A stretch of DNA of 64,000 nucleotides. It comes from DASVWZ01 sp963715675 (GTDB lineage: Bacteria > Acidobacteriota > Terriglobia > Terriglobales > Acidobacteriaceae). Below, piece by piece: positions 42,526 to 51,702 of this stretch. How positions within the stretch are numbered: the first letter of the stretch is position 1; each line of letters opens with the position of its first letter. The notes under the pieces were generated by a model. The model made no database searches. It was given only the letters and a program-made list of their open reading frames with translations, and was not told the DNA's origin. The DNA lies in assembly GCA_963715675.1 (NCBI GenBank), contig OY970265.1, forward strand, positions 3,038,001 to 3,102,000, in the 5' to 3' direction. A program made the translations under genes and the position numbers.

Positions 42526-43728
42526 CTACTCCACGGTGTGCTTGGCGGTATAGCCTTCGCGGGCAATGATGTCGAACTTCACGTCCTTGCCCTTCTGGTC
42601 TTTCATTTTGAGCGGACCGCCGTCGGGGGCAACGACTTCCACCTTCAGTTTGCGATAGGTCGCGTCGAGCTTGGTGTTGGTGGGATGATAGCTGATCTCG
42701 TATTGGTGGCGAATGTCTCCAGCGATGTCATGGAAGACTTCCGAATATTCCGCCGTAAAGCGAGGCTGATAAAAGCGGCCGCCGGTCAGCGTGGCAAAGC
42801 TGCGCATCTGATTGTCAGCTTGCAGGTAGTCCATTTCGTTAATCGGAATGCCGGGTCCGTGCGGCGCCGCCCCGCCCCACATTTCGCGGGCGATCCAGCC
42901 GATGCTGATGGGGAAAATGGTGACGTCTTTGGTGACCTTGATTTTCTTCGTGATCTTGTCGAGGGTAAGCTTGCTGAAGCTGTCAAACCCGGTGCTGACC
43001 AGAATAACGTATTTGTGCCCCTGCACCCGATCCAGACGATCGAGGGTGTCATAGAGCGCGTCGAAGAGGTTGGTCTCAGAAAAACCGGGAACTCGTAACT
43101 GGTTGAGGGCCCCATTAATGGCACCCTTGTCCTGTGTAAAGTCGACCAGGATGTGCGGCCTCAGGTCGTAGTATTCGACGGCGACCCAGTCGTCTTTCTT
43201 AAGCTGCTGCGCAAAGGAATAGGAGGCGTTCAGCGCATCGATCATGAGGCGGTAGTAGGTGTCAGCAAACTCAATCAGCAGTACTGCGGTGATGGGGGCG
43301 TCCTGTATCGTGAAATTGCTGATCGTCTGCTGCGTGCCATCTTCATAAATCTTGAAGTTCTCTTTCTGCAGGGTGGAAATGAACTGGCCGTCCTTGGTCA
43401 CGACCATGACGGGCACGCTCACAAGCGGCACGTCGAGGTGGATCGAGTAGTCCGGCATTCCCTCGATCTTCCTGGGCTTCTCAGGCGGAGGAGGAGGCGG
43501 CGGCTCATCCTTTTTCTTGGGGATCGCGTAGGGGCCGACATCGGTCTGGGGGCCACCGGCCTCGGGAGGTGGGGGCGTCGGTTGCCCGGCGGGGGATTGC
43601 GACTGGGTCTGCCCCCAGATGGGCAGCCCCGAAAATATGGTTGCGGCAAGGCAAATCATTGCCAGGAAGCCGGTTGCGACGGCCCTGCGGACAGGGCATA
43701 CAAAGCGCTGGGGAACGTAAGAAAACAT
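42526..43728 (-). CDS. VWFA-related secreted protein with altered metal site
   Basis: 400 residues from ATG at 43728 with GAGGA upstream. Signal peptide (FLAMICLAATIFSGLPIWG), Pro-rich linker (PPPPEAGG; EPPPPPPPEKPRK), then the beta domain VPVMVVTKDGQFISTL.. FKIYEDG and the A domain. At the usual DxSxS position it reads LIEFADTYYRLMI, so the metal-binding triad seems lost. It ends with RHQYEISYHPTNTKLDATYR.. AREGYTA, typical of TIGR03436. Divergent from the S55-like gene. Compare 23222-24232, which keeps DTSGS. Confidence 0.88.
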   Translation of the reverse strand: MFSYVPQRFVCPVRRAVATGFLAMICLAATIFSGLPIWGQTQSQSPAGQPTPPPPEAGGPQTDVGPYAIPKKKDEPPPPPPPEKPRKIEGMPDYSIHLDVPLVSVPVMVVTKDGQFISTLQKENFKIYEDGTQQTISNFTIQDAPITAVLLIEFADTYYRLMIDALNASYSFAQQLKKDDWVAVEYYDLRPHILVDFTQDKGAINGALNQLRVPGFSETNLFDALYDTLDRLDRVQGHKYVILVSTGFDSFSKLTLDKITKKIKVTKDVTIFPISIGWIAREMWGGAAPHGPGIPINEMDYLQADNQMRSFATLTGGRFYQPRFTAEYSEVFHDIAGDIRHQYEISYHPTNTKLDATYRKLKVEVVAPDGGPLKMKDQKGKDVKFDIIAREGYTAKHTVE

Positions 43729-43885
43729 CGGAGTCCTCGAATGTCCTTGTGCTAGTATAGACGCAGAACTTCGCGGTTTGGGATGTTTTGCTGGCTTCCG
43801 ATACTCCTCTCCTACCTGGCAACTGGACATTAAGGCGCGAAGTGCAAATTTTGAGGACCGGTTGGCGGTCCTGTGGGGACATTTA

Positions 43886-45667
43886 ATGAGACGAACTGTT
43901 CTCGCCCTCGCTGTGTTCTTCCTGCTGCTTTCCCCGTCGATCCTTGCGCAGAGCGCCAAAACGGTAGAGACGATTCCGGCAAACGAGATCCACGCCGGCA
44001 TGAAGGGCGTGGCTTACACGGTTTTTCAGGGGACGAAGCCCGAGTCCATGAATGTGGAAGTTCTCGGGGTGCTGAAGAACGCCAATGGACCGAAGGGAGA
44101 CGTGATCCTGGTGCGGCTCGGCGGAGCCAAAGCCGAATACACCGGGGTAGTCGCGGGCATGAGCGGCAGCCCGGTGTACCTCGACGGCAAGCTTGCCGGA
44201 GCCATCGCGTTCCGGATTGGCGAGTTCTCCAAGGAACCGATCGCCGGAGTCACGCCGATCGCAGAGATGATGGAGATCAGCGCGTTGGACCGAAGCCCCG
44301 CGCCCGCGGCCCTGCAAGCCCGGACAAAAATGGACGAGTCGAGCAGGATCTCGAGCCCGGGAGTCTCCGAGACTCCGGTCACGGACTCCGCCAACTATCT
44401 GAAGCCGATTGAGACTCCGTTGGTGTTTAGCGGATTTTCAGAGGACGTGGTCAAGGTCTTCGCACCCGAATTTGCTTCGGCGGGAATTGTTCCGGTCATG
44501 GGCCTGGGCTCGGTCAGCGACGTAAAGCAGCCTGAGGCGCTCGAACCCGGTTCCGCCATCAGCGCAGTTCTGGTTCGCGGCGATATGGACATTGCGGCTA
44601 CCTGCACCGTGACTTACATGGATGCAAAGCACTTGCTGGCCTGCGGGCATCCGCTGATGCAGTTCGGCATGATCGATCTGCCCATGACCAAAGCGCAGGT
44701 GCTGGCCACTCTGCCTTCGCCCTTGAACGCTTTCAAGATAGTGAATGCGACCGAGCCGGTTGGTGCATTCGTGCAGGACCGGCACAACGGGATTCTAGGC
44801 GAGTTCGGCAAGAAGCCGGAGATGATTCCGGTCACGCTGACCATCCACGGTGAATCTGCAGACAAGCAGTTTCACTATGAAGTGCTCAATAACGCGCGGC
44901 TCAGCCCCGTCGCCATGATGGCCACGGTGTTCAATGCCCTGCACGGGGTAAACGAATACGGCGAGGAGACCACCTATCACATGAATGGACGAATCAGCGT
45001 AGACGGGTATCCCGACGTTGCGATCCAGAACATGTTCGCTTCCATCGATGGCGGACAACCGGGTGCGATGCTGGCCGCCAGTTCTGTCGGCGAGCGCTTT
45101 GGCCGGATTTTCGACAACCCATACAGCATCCCGGCCATTCGCGGGGTGAATCTTGATTTTGATATGGCGCGCGAGCGGCGCTGGGCTCGGCTGGAGAGCG
45201 CGCGTACCGACATCACCGAAGCACGGCCCGGAGATGACCTCGTTATCGAAGCCATGCTGCGACCGTATCGCGGCGAATGCATAGTGCAACACATTCCGGT
45301 GCGCATTCCTACATCGACGTCGAAGGGACCGCTGCGCATTCTGATCAGCGACGGCGATACGCTGGATCGCTTACGCCATGGTTCTTCAGGCGTGCGCCGG
45401 CTGGACTTGGCCGCCACCATCGCCTTCCTCAACAAAGAACATGCCAACAACCGGGTCTACGTTTCGTTGCTCGAGGCCGATCCCGAGGCCATGATTGCCG
45501 ACAAAGTGATGCCGGCACTTCCGCTCTCGGTGATGAACGTGTTGGACGGCATGCGCGGCACGCAGGACATGGTGGTATCGAACGAGTCGCCGGTGAACGA
45601 AGCGGCCACGCTCCCACTGGACTACGTAGTGGCCGGCGCGCAGGTGCTGACGATTAACGTCAAGTAG
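43886..45667 (+). CDS. Exported SpoIVB/S55-like peptidase
   Basis: 593 residues from ATG at 43886 with GGGGA upstream. Signal peptide MRRTVLALAVFFLLLSPSIL. The N-terminal region IHAGMKGVAYTVFQGTKPE.. VVAGMSGSPVYLDGKLAGAI matches the S55 core, with S95 in GMSGSP as likely nucleophile. HLLACGHPLMQFG is also conserved in this type. A long C-terminal beta-rich part follows. In spore formers SpoIVB cleaves a signalling protein; here the organism is a diderm and the substrate is unknown. It precedes a beta-propeller gene by 128 bp. Confidence 0.85.
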   Translation: MRRTVLALAVFFLLLSPSILAQSAKTVETIPANEIHAGMKGVAYTVFQGTKPESMNVEVLGVLKNANGPKGDVILVRLGGAKAEYTGVVAGMSGSPVYLDGKLAGAIAFRIGEFSKEPIAGVTPIAEMMEISALDRSPAPAALQARTKMDESSRISSPGVSETPVTDSANYLKPIETPLVFSGFSEDVVKVFAPEFASAGIVPVMGLGSVSDVKQPEALEPGSAISAVLVRGDMDIAATCTVTYMDAKHLLACGHPLMQFGMIDLPMTKAQVLATLPSPLNAFKIVNATEPVGAFVQDRHNGILGEFGKKPEMIPVTLTIHGESADKQFHYEVLNNARLSPVAMMATVFNALHGVNEYGEETTYHMNGRISVDGYPDVAIQNMFASIDGGQPGAMLAASSVGERFGRIFDNPYSIPAIRGVNLDFDMARERRWARLESARTDITEARPGDDLVIEAMLRPYRGECIVQHIPVRIPTSTSKGPLRILISDGDTLDRLRHGSSGVRRLDLAATIAFLNKEHANNRVYVSLLEADPEAMIADKVMPALPLSVMNVLDGMRGTQDMVVSNESPVNEAATLPLDYVVAGAQVLTINVK

Positions 45668-45677
45668 GTGCGATTTT

Positions 45678-45702
45678 GTGTGGCGCGGACACTCTTGTCC
45701 GC
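45678..45702. repeat. 25-bp REP-like palindrome, copy 2
   Basis: On the minus strand: GCGGACAAGAGTGTCCGC then GCCACAC; one difference from copy 1 (36252). Placed ten bases after the S55-like gene stop. Confidence 0.8.
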
Positions 45703-45795
45703 GAGAGAATCGCACGGCCTCTGCCACGCCCACAGAAGCGTCCACGCCACATTGTGTTAACCTGAGCTTTTCCTCCTAAAATTACGCATCGAGGT

Positions 45796-48042
45796 ATGGA
45801 CTTGGGTTTAGGCTTTCGCACGCCGCTCCGCATTTTTCTGGCATTCTTGTTGCTCTCCACTGAGGTCGTTCTCGCTGGAGATACCCGCACCTGGGAACAA
45901 TCGAAATTCGATGAACTGATCAAGGGCACGGCGCAGGGCGTTGCCGTCAGCAGCGGGGGCGGACTCGAACTGGCTCCCGAGTTCCGGGCGCTCACCACGA
46001 CTCCGTCGACTTACATCTGGTCGATTGCGGTGGATCGAAACGGCGTTCTTTATGCCGCCGCTGGGTCGCCAGCCCGGGTGTATCGCATCACGCCCGATGG
46101 CAAGGCGGTTGTCATCTTCGAGGCGCAAGAGTTGCAGGTCCAGGCGCTGGCGGTCGATCGGAATGGCACGATCTTTGCGGCTACCAATCCGGATGGCAAG
46201 ATATACAGGATCGCAGATGCAACCGGAAAGGAACCTTCCAAGAACGACAAGAAACTGGAGGATAAGCCGAAACCGGCGGCTGATCCTGGCTGGAGTTCGT
46301 CGGTCTACTTTGATCCTGGAACGAAATATATCTGGGGCCTGGCGTACGACGACGCAGGCAACCTTTATGTAGCCACCGGGGATCACGGAGAAATTTTTCG
46401 CGTCACTCCGAAGGGAGAACATTCCACCTTCTTCCAGAGTGACGAGGCGCACATCCGGGTGCTCGCGTTCGATCTCCAGGGGAATCTGATTGCCGGCTCC
46501 GACGGCAGTGGACTCATCTATCGCATTTCGCCCAAGGGAGAAGCGTTCGTCCTGTACAGCGCACCGAAAAAGGAAATCACCGCGATTGCCATCGACGGTT
46601 CAGGAAACATCTATGCCGCCGGAACCGGAGAGAAGCGGGCCGCGGCTACTCCGACGAGTTTTCCGGTAGCACAACAGGCGGCGCCTGCTCCCGCCGGGAA
46701 TGCGCCGCCCCAGATGTCAATCACGATCACCGGAGCAACGGCGGCCGCTCCACCGCCCACAATCAATTTTCCTGGGATGAATGCAGCCGTCAGTGGCGGA
46801 TCGGAGATTTACCGGATCGCGCCGGACGGGTCTCCTCGCCGCCTGTGGAACTCGCATGAGGACATGGCTTACGCCCTGGCATTTGATTCCCACGGCAGCT
46901 TGCTGGCCGGAACCGGGAACCGCGGCCACATCTTCGTGATTCGTGGCGAAGACCAGTTCACCGACCTGGTCAAAGCCAGCGCCACCCAAGTAACCGGTTT
47001 TGCTCATGCAGGGGACGGCCTTTACGCCGCCACCAGCAACCTGGGCAAGATATTTCAACTCAGCGCGGCGCCGGCCGCCGAGGGTACGTATGAGAGCGAC
47101 GTATTCGACGCGCACATCTTTTCGCGCTGGGGACGCGCCGAGTTCCGAGGTGCGGGCAATGTGGAGCTCTTCGCCCGCAGCGGGAACGTCGACAATCCCG
47201 ACCGCAACTGGAGCGCCTGGAACAAAGTTGATCTGCAGAACGACGGCGTGGTCAGTGTGCCTTCGGCCCGCTTTGTGCAGTGGAAGGCGGTGCTTCATTC
47301 CGGGCATGTCGCGCCGCGAGTAGAGAGCGTCACCCTGAACTACCTTCCCAAAAACGTGGCCCCGGATTTTGACGAGGTCACGGTGCAGGTCGGGGTTCGC
47401 TTCACCCCGCCACCCCGGGTACCCGGGCTGGAATTCAGCGGCGGCGGGGGGCAGATCCGAATGGACGTGGCACCGCCAACCACGCGGGACCGCGACTCGA
47501 TCGGGGTGCGATGGAGCATCCACGATGATAACGACGACCAGATGGTTTACTCGGTCTATTATCGGGGAGATGGCGAACAGCGCTGGCTCTTGCTGAAGTC
47601 CGACCTGACGGACAGGTTCTATTCGTTCGACGCTGCGCTGCTGCCCGACGGCGGATACACGGTCAAAGTGGTGGCGTCGGATGCGCCTTCGCATTCACCC
47701 GGACAGGGGCTGACGGCAGAGAAGGAAAGCGCGCGATTCGAGGTGGACACGACTCCGCCGCGAATCGAAGGGCTTGCAGCCTCGGTTAATGGCGGCCAGA
47801 TTCACGTCAGCTTCCGAGCAACAGATTCATTCTCGCCGATCAAGCGAGCGGAATACTCGATCGATGCAGCCGATTGGCGTTTTGTGGAGCCGGCAGGCGA
47901 GCTTTCGGATTCGAGGACGGAGAGCTATGACTTCCGGGTGGCGCTGCCGTCAGCGGGGCAACTGGATCATGTTGTGGTAGTGCGGGCCTACGATCGTTAC
48001 GACAACATGGTTTCAGCCAAGGTAGTAATTCGAGCGAAGTAA
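45796..48042 (+). CDS. Secreted beta-propeller protein
   Basis: 748 residues. Signal peptide (LRIFLAFLLLSTEVVLAG). Repeated blades with the pattern DRNGVLYAAAGSPARVYRIT, DRNGTIFAATNPDGKIYRIA, DDAGNLYVATGDHGEIFRVT, and SHGSLLAGTGNRGHIFVI. A Pro/Ala-rich low-complexity stretch lies near residue 300. The C-terminal half is a beta-sandwich/Fn3-like region (DTTPPRIEGLAASVNGGQIH). Exported; probably binds a polymer or protein. Downstream of the S55-like peptidase and likely co-expressed. Confidence 0.85.
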   Translation: MDLGLGFRTPLRIFLAFLLLSTEVVLAGDTRTWEQSKFDELIKGTAQGVAVSSGGGLELAPEFRALTTTPSTYIWSIAVDRNGVLYAAAGSPARVYRITPDGKAVVIFEAQELQVQALAVDRNGTIFAATNPDGKIYRIADATGKEPSKNDKKLEDKPKPAADPGWSSSVYFDPGTKYIWGLAYDDAGNLYVATGDHGEIFRVTPKGEHSTFFQSDEAHIRVLAFDLQGNLIAGSDGSGLIYRISPKGEAFVLYSAPKKEITAIAIDGSGNIYAAGTGEKRAAATPTSFPVAQQAAPAPAGNAPPQMSITITGATAAAPPPTINFPGMNAAVSGGSEIYRIAPDGSPRRLWNSHEDMAYALAFDSHGSLLAGTGNRGHIFVIRGEDQFTDLVKASATQVTGFAHAGDGLYAATSNLGKIFQLSAAPAAEGTYESDVFDAHIFSRWGRAEFRGAGNVELFARSGNVDNPDRNWSAWNKVDLQNDGVVSVPSARFVQWKAVLHSGHVAPRVESVTLNYLPKNVAPDFDEVTVQVGVRFTPPPRVPGLEFSGGGGQIRMDVAPPTTRDRDSIGVRWSIHDDNDDQMVYSVYYRGDGEQRWLLLKSDLTDRFYSFDAALLPDGGYTVKVVASDAPSHSPGQGLTAEKESARFEVDTTPPRIEGLAASVNGGQIHVSFRATDSFSPIKRAEYSIDAADWRFVEPAGELSDSRTESYDFRVALPSAGQLDHVVVVRAYDRYDNMVSAKVVIRAK

Positions 48043-48079
48043 GGGCGACGGCTCGCGAGTAAACCGGGCCTGACCGGAC

Positions 48080-48385
48080 TCAGTTTACCCAGACGAAACG
48101 GGCTTGCTTCACGGCTTCGTGCTCTTTCCTCAGAATGCGGGCCTGGTCGCCAAGCGGCACGACATGCCGCTCCGGTATGGCCTCCCACAGCGGCATTTCA
48201 CCGTGAGCAGCAGTCAGCGAACTGTTCCCGAGCAGATTCTGTTCCTGCGGGGCGGGCTGCTGGGAAGCGCGTCCGGGATGGTCCGGAACCTGAAACGACG
48301 GAGCCATGGAAGCGCCGCTCAGAGACGACTGACCCAACGCCGCTACGGTGCAAAAGAGGCAAAACGCAAGTACGGTAATTTTCAT
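48080..48385 (-). CDS. Small secreted hypothetical protein
   Basis: 101 residues from ATG at 48385, with GGGGGAA upstream. Signal peptide MKITVLAFCLFCTVAALGQ. The conserved-looking end is MPLWEAIPERHVVPLGDQAR then ILRKEHEAVKQARFVWVN. The frame extends 104 residues upstream through the repeat zone, but that part is spacer. No domain known; it resembles small acidobacterial exported proteins. Convergent with the propeller gene. Confidence 0.78.
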   Translation of the reverse strand: MKITVLAFCLFCTVAALGQSSLSGASMAPSFQVPDHPGRASQQPAPQEQNLLGNSSLTAAHGEMPLWEAIPERHVVPLGDQARILRKEHEAVKQARFVWVN

Positions 48386-48621
48386 GGCAGTATTCCCCCA
48401 GACTTGGATGAGGCTGTGATCAGCGATCCAAGTCGACTCTGGAAGGAATAGGTGCAAGCCCCATACCAAACTTGAGGGTGGCGAACGTCGCTTTTGCAGG
48501 CGAAAAGCGGGTATATTGAGCAAGTATTTGCACACAATGGTAAAACTTGTGAGCCTTGCCAGGAACAGAAGAAACGCGGTTTCTGACGCTGAGGTGGGAG
48601 ACAGCAATTTGAAAAAATGGT

Positions 48622-48792
48622 GGTATAACCCCTCCCCCCCTCGGTCTAGTGGAATCATGAAGTTACGGACTTTTGGCCCGCAAAATCTAGAGCCCATTGG
48701 AGTTAGAGGTAAAATCTAGATTCCTAGGGAGTTATATGCTGTCTATTACGGTTCTCCGTAAGGTATACGTTTGAGCATGTCGATCTGCCGGG
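48622..48792 (+). repeat. Dispersed ~270-bp element, copy B (shortened)
   Basis: Starts GGTATAACCCCTCCCCCCC, then TCGGTCTAGTGGAATCATGA, AGTTACGGAC, GTAAAATCTAGATTCCTAGG, GAGTTATATG, GTATACG and GATCTGCCGG. It matches copies A and C through this part, then loses similarity and lacks the terminal hairpin. It is 68 bp from copy C in the same orientation. Confidence 0.78.
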
Positions 48793-48860
48793 ATGGCTCC
48801 ATGCGCCAGTTGCCAGTTTCCGGTTGTCAGTTTTCGGTCGATGCGGGCTGTTTACTTTTT

Positions 48861-49129
48861 GATACCCCCCCTCCCCCGCCGGTCTAGTGGAATCATGAAG
48901 TTACGGACATTTTCCCGGCAAAATCTAGAGCCGATTGGACTTAGAGGCAAAATCTTGATTCCTAATGAGTTATATGGCAATTGTGTAGGTTGTCCATGAG
49001 ATATACATCGAGGATGTCAGTTTGCCGGTCTCCGTGTCAAGCAGAAAGTGAGAGCGGAGATAGAAGCGATTTCCGTGATTGATGATGATCGAACCGCCCC
49101 GGCCTCCGCAAAAAACGCGGAAGGCCGGG
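48861..49129 (+). repeat. Dispersed ~270-bp element, copy C
   Basis: Starts GATACCCCCCCTCCCCCGC, CGGTCTAGTGGAATCATGAA, GTTACGGACA, GCAAAATCTTGATTCCTAAT, GAGTTATATGGCAATTGTGT, GAGGATGTCAGTTTGCCGG, GTGTCAAGCAGAAAGTG, GATCGAACCGCC. It ends in the hairpin CCCCGGCCTCCGC..GCGGAAGGCCGGG (49097-49129). Its hairpin differs from that of copy A (CCCAGCCTT/AAGGCTGGG) by paired changes. The whole 48386-49472 spacer is otherwise empty of genes. Confidence 0.78.
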
Positions 49130-49472
49130 CCAACCGCCACCTTAGCCGAATACGCCCCAAGCAACTCATGCCCTCCGTCGCTACTATTTGCAATCCGACC
49201 GCATGGTGCCAGTGGCCGAGACGTTGAAAGAGAATTTCCTGCTTGGAGCGAACGCGGCCTTTTTTGTGAACGCGAACATCTGATAGTGACGCTGTCGTTG
49301 CACCCAAAACATTAAGCGCTGCCATGCCGTCTCCGGTGTTACAATAGAATTGCAGACGGCCACGGTCAGCGATACCTAGTTAGACGCCCCGTACTAAGTT
49401 CTGATCTGCCAGATTCAAGGCCCATAACCCCGACAGGTTGGGCCTTAACTTTTTGTGAAAGGAGGTGCCAAA

Positions 49473-49625
49473 ATGGACGAAACTAAAATTCTTGCAGCCA
49501 TTCTCACAATCGCGTCGAGCGCTAGAGACTCGCGAACGACAGCGCAGGAGATCGGCAAAGAACACTGGCGTAAGGTCATTAAGGAGTACGAGCAAATACT
49601 TACCGCACTCAAAGAAAAGAAGTAA
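49473..49625 (+). CDS. 50-residue hypothetical protein with strong ribosome site and terminator
   Basis: MDETKILAAILTIASSARDS then RTTAQEIGKEHWRKVIKEYE and QILTALKEKK. It is preceded by AAAGGAGGTG seven bases or so before ATG, nearly the full anti-16S complement, and followed by a clear terminator at 49647. The product is helical, amphipathic and soluble. No family known. The combination of site, length and terminator strongly suggests a real small protein gene. Confidence 0.75.
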   Translation: MDETKILAAILTIASSARDSRTTAQEIGKEHWRKVIKEYEQILTALKEKK

Positions 49626-49646
49626 TTTATTCAGTGCTATAACTAC

Positions 49647-49676
49647 GGCCCCATCCCAAACAGGAGGGGCCTTTTT
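49647..49676 (+). terminator. Rho-independent terminator
   Basis: Stem GGCCCC..GGGGCC (GGCCCCATCC/GGAGGGGCC with slight mismatch), followed by TTTTT. It lies 22 bp after the 50-residue gene. Confidence 0.85.
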
Positions 49677-50612
49677 CACGCCTGTGGAAATCGGCAACAT
49701 CAAGTTAAGACACTGCCCGGCAGTTCTGGCCACTTGCCCCTACTACGCCTTAAGGAGGATAATTGCGGGTTCGGGCCGCCTCATCAACTCCCCCGGCGGT
49801 CGCACGGGCCAAGCGGAGTGCTTTTCTCGTTGGACCGGAGGGAAATCTCATGCACCATCAAAGGTCTACGCCCCCATGGGGCATGGCTCTGGCATTCTTC
49901 GCAGTCGTTCTGATCCTGGCGAACGGTGCCATGGCGGCTCCAAGGCTGAAAGTCCTGCATACGTTCACGGGCAGCCCCGACGGGCTGGACCCAAATGAGG
50001 AGGGTCCATTGACCTTCGACAGTGCTGGCAATCTCTATGGGACAACCGCAGCAGGGGGCACCGGCACTGGATGCAACATCGGCTGCGGTACTGTTTTCGA
50101 GTTGACGCCAACGAAGGGTGGTTGGACCGAAAACGTCCTTTACAGCTTCTCGAACGAGAACAACAGTGGTTATGCACCGGTGAGTGGGGTGATCCTTGAT
50201 AGCTCTGGAAATCTGTACGGCACGGCCTTATTCGGGGGCGATGGCGGCTGCGGGATTCTCTATCAGTTAACACCGGCCTCCGGCGGCGGCTGGACCGAAA
50301 ACAACCTGCACACCTTCGTCGGCGGCGCGAACGACGGGTGCGCCCCGTCCGGCCTATCTTGGGACGCTGCGGGCAACCTCTATGGTGTAACAACAAGTGG
50401 CGGCCCCGGGCCCGGCACTGTCTTCGAGATCACTCCCAACTCGGGTGGCGGCTGGAACTACAGCGTCATTTACTTTTTTGGATCGGTAAGGGGTGGCGAC
50501 GGCTCAGGCCCATATGGAGCCTTGGTTTTCGACAGGGCGGGTGATCTCTATGGGACAACGTACGCGGGAGGGACCTACTACTCAGGCACGGTCTTTAAGC
50601 TGACCCCCTCTA

Positions 50613-51702
50613 TTGATGATTGAATAATATAGTGACATTCTGATGATCTTGTGCTACTCTCCGGTTATGGGAAACCCGGCGGGAGTACGGCGAGATTTTC
50701 AGAAGTTGGAGGAGCGGCGATTGCTAGGGGCGCGGTTGTTGCGTCAGGGAGTGCATCCTTCCGAAGTCGCTCGTCAGGTGGGAGTACACCGGCAATCGGT
50801 GAGTCGCTGGGCCGCGCAACTGAAGGAGGGCGGGATACGGGCTTTGAAAAAGGCTGGGCACGCCGGACGGCGCGCCCGCTTACGCCCCGAAGATCTGCGG
50901 CGCATTGAGGGTGGCTTGAAACGCGGACCGCAGGCGCTGGGGTACGAAACCAGTTTGTGGACTTCGTGGCGAGTCGCCCACCTGATCGAGCAGGAATGCG
51001 GAGTGAAGTATCACCCTTCGCAAGCGTGGCGCATCCTGCGGCAGCTGGGATGGAGTTGCCAGCGTCCAGTCGGACGGGCGCTGGAGCGCGATGAAGATAA
51101 GATCCGGCGGTGGAAGCAGCAGCGCTGGCCGGAGATTAAAAAAAAGCCCAAAAAGAAGGCCGCACCATCGTCTTCATCGACGAAAGCGGATTGAGCGAAC
51201 GCCCGCACCGTTGCCGCACCTGGGCGCCGCGCGGACAAACGCCGGTGCTGCAATATCACTTCAACTGGAAGACGCTGTCGGCCATGGCGGGGGTGACGTG
51301 GTGGAACTTCTATTTCCGGCTGTTTCCTGGGACCATTCGCAGCCCGCAAATCATCGAGTTCCTCGGGCACTTGCTGCGCCACATCCCCGGCAAGCTGCTC
51401 ATTGTCTGGGACGGATTGACTGGCCATCGCAGCCGCATGACCTGGGAGTTCATCCGCCAACAGCGCGGGCGGTTGTGGGTGGAGTTTCTTCCCGGATATG
51501 CGCCCGATCTGAATCCGGTCGAGTATCTCTGGTCGCATTGGAAGCAACACGAGCTACCGAACTTCTGCCCGCAGAACTTTGGCCAGTTAAGCCACTACGC
51601 CCGCAAGGCTTTGCGCCGGATGCGGAAGCGACCCACGTTGGTCATTGCCTTCTGGCGGCAGGCCGAACTGTTTCCGTTGTAACTATATTATGCAAAGTTC
51701 AA
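50613..51702 (+). mobile_element. IS630-family insertion sequence, 1090 bp, TA target
   Basis: Flanked by TA duplicates at 50611-50612 and 51703-51704. Imperfect 25-bp terminal repeats: left TTGATGATTGAATAATATAG.., right (other strand) TTGAACTTTGCATAATATAG.., sharing ATAATATAGT and the outer TTGA. It contains one transposase in two overlapping frames. Clean restoration of the host frame marks a recent event. Confidence 0.92.
50667..51682 (+). CDS. IS630-family transposase made by programmed -1 frameshift
   Basis: OrfA (to 51194) carries a helix-turn-helix (GVHPSEVARQVGVHRQSVSR). OrfB (frame -1, from before 51191 to 51682) carries LLIVWDGLTGH and PDLNPVEYLWSHWK, the second Asp and the Glu of the DDE site. 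The first Asp (IVFIDESGLSERPHR) is only encoded in the -1 frame upstream of the OrfB start codon, so full enzyme requires a shift. A run AAAAAAAAG at 51138-51146 holds the in-frame slippery heptamer A AAA AAG. The fused protein would have about 338 residues. Confidence 0.92.

Noticed and set aside
42424..45292. Antisense frames over the VWFA and S55-like genes
   Set aside because: Shadows of the exported genes, which have signal peptides, ribosome sites and family motifs.
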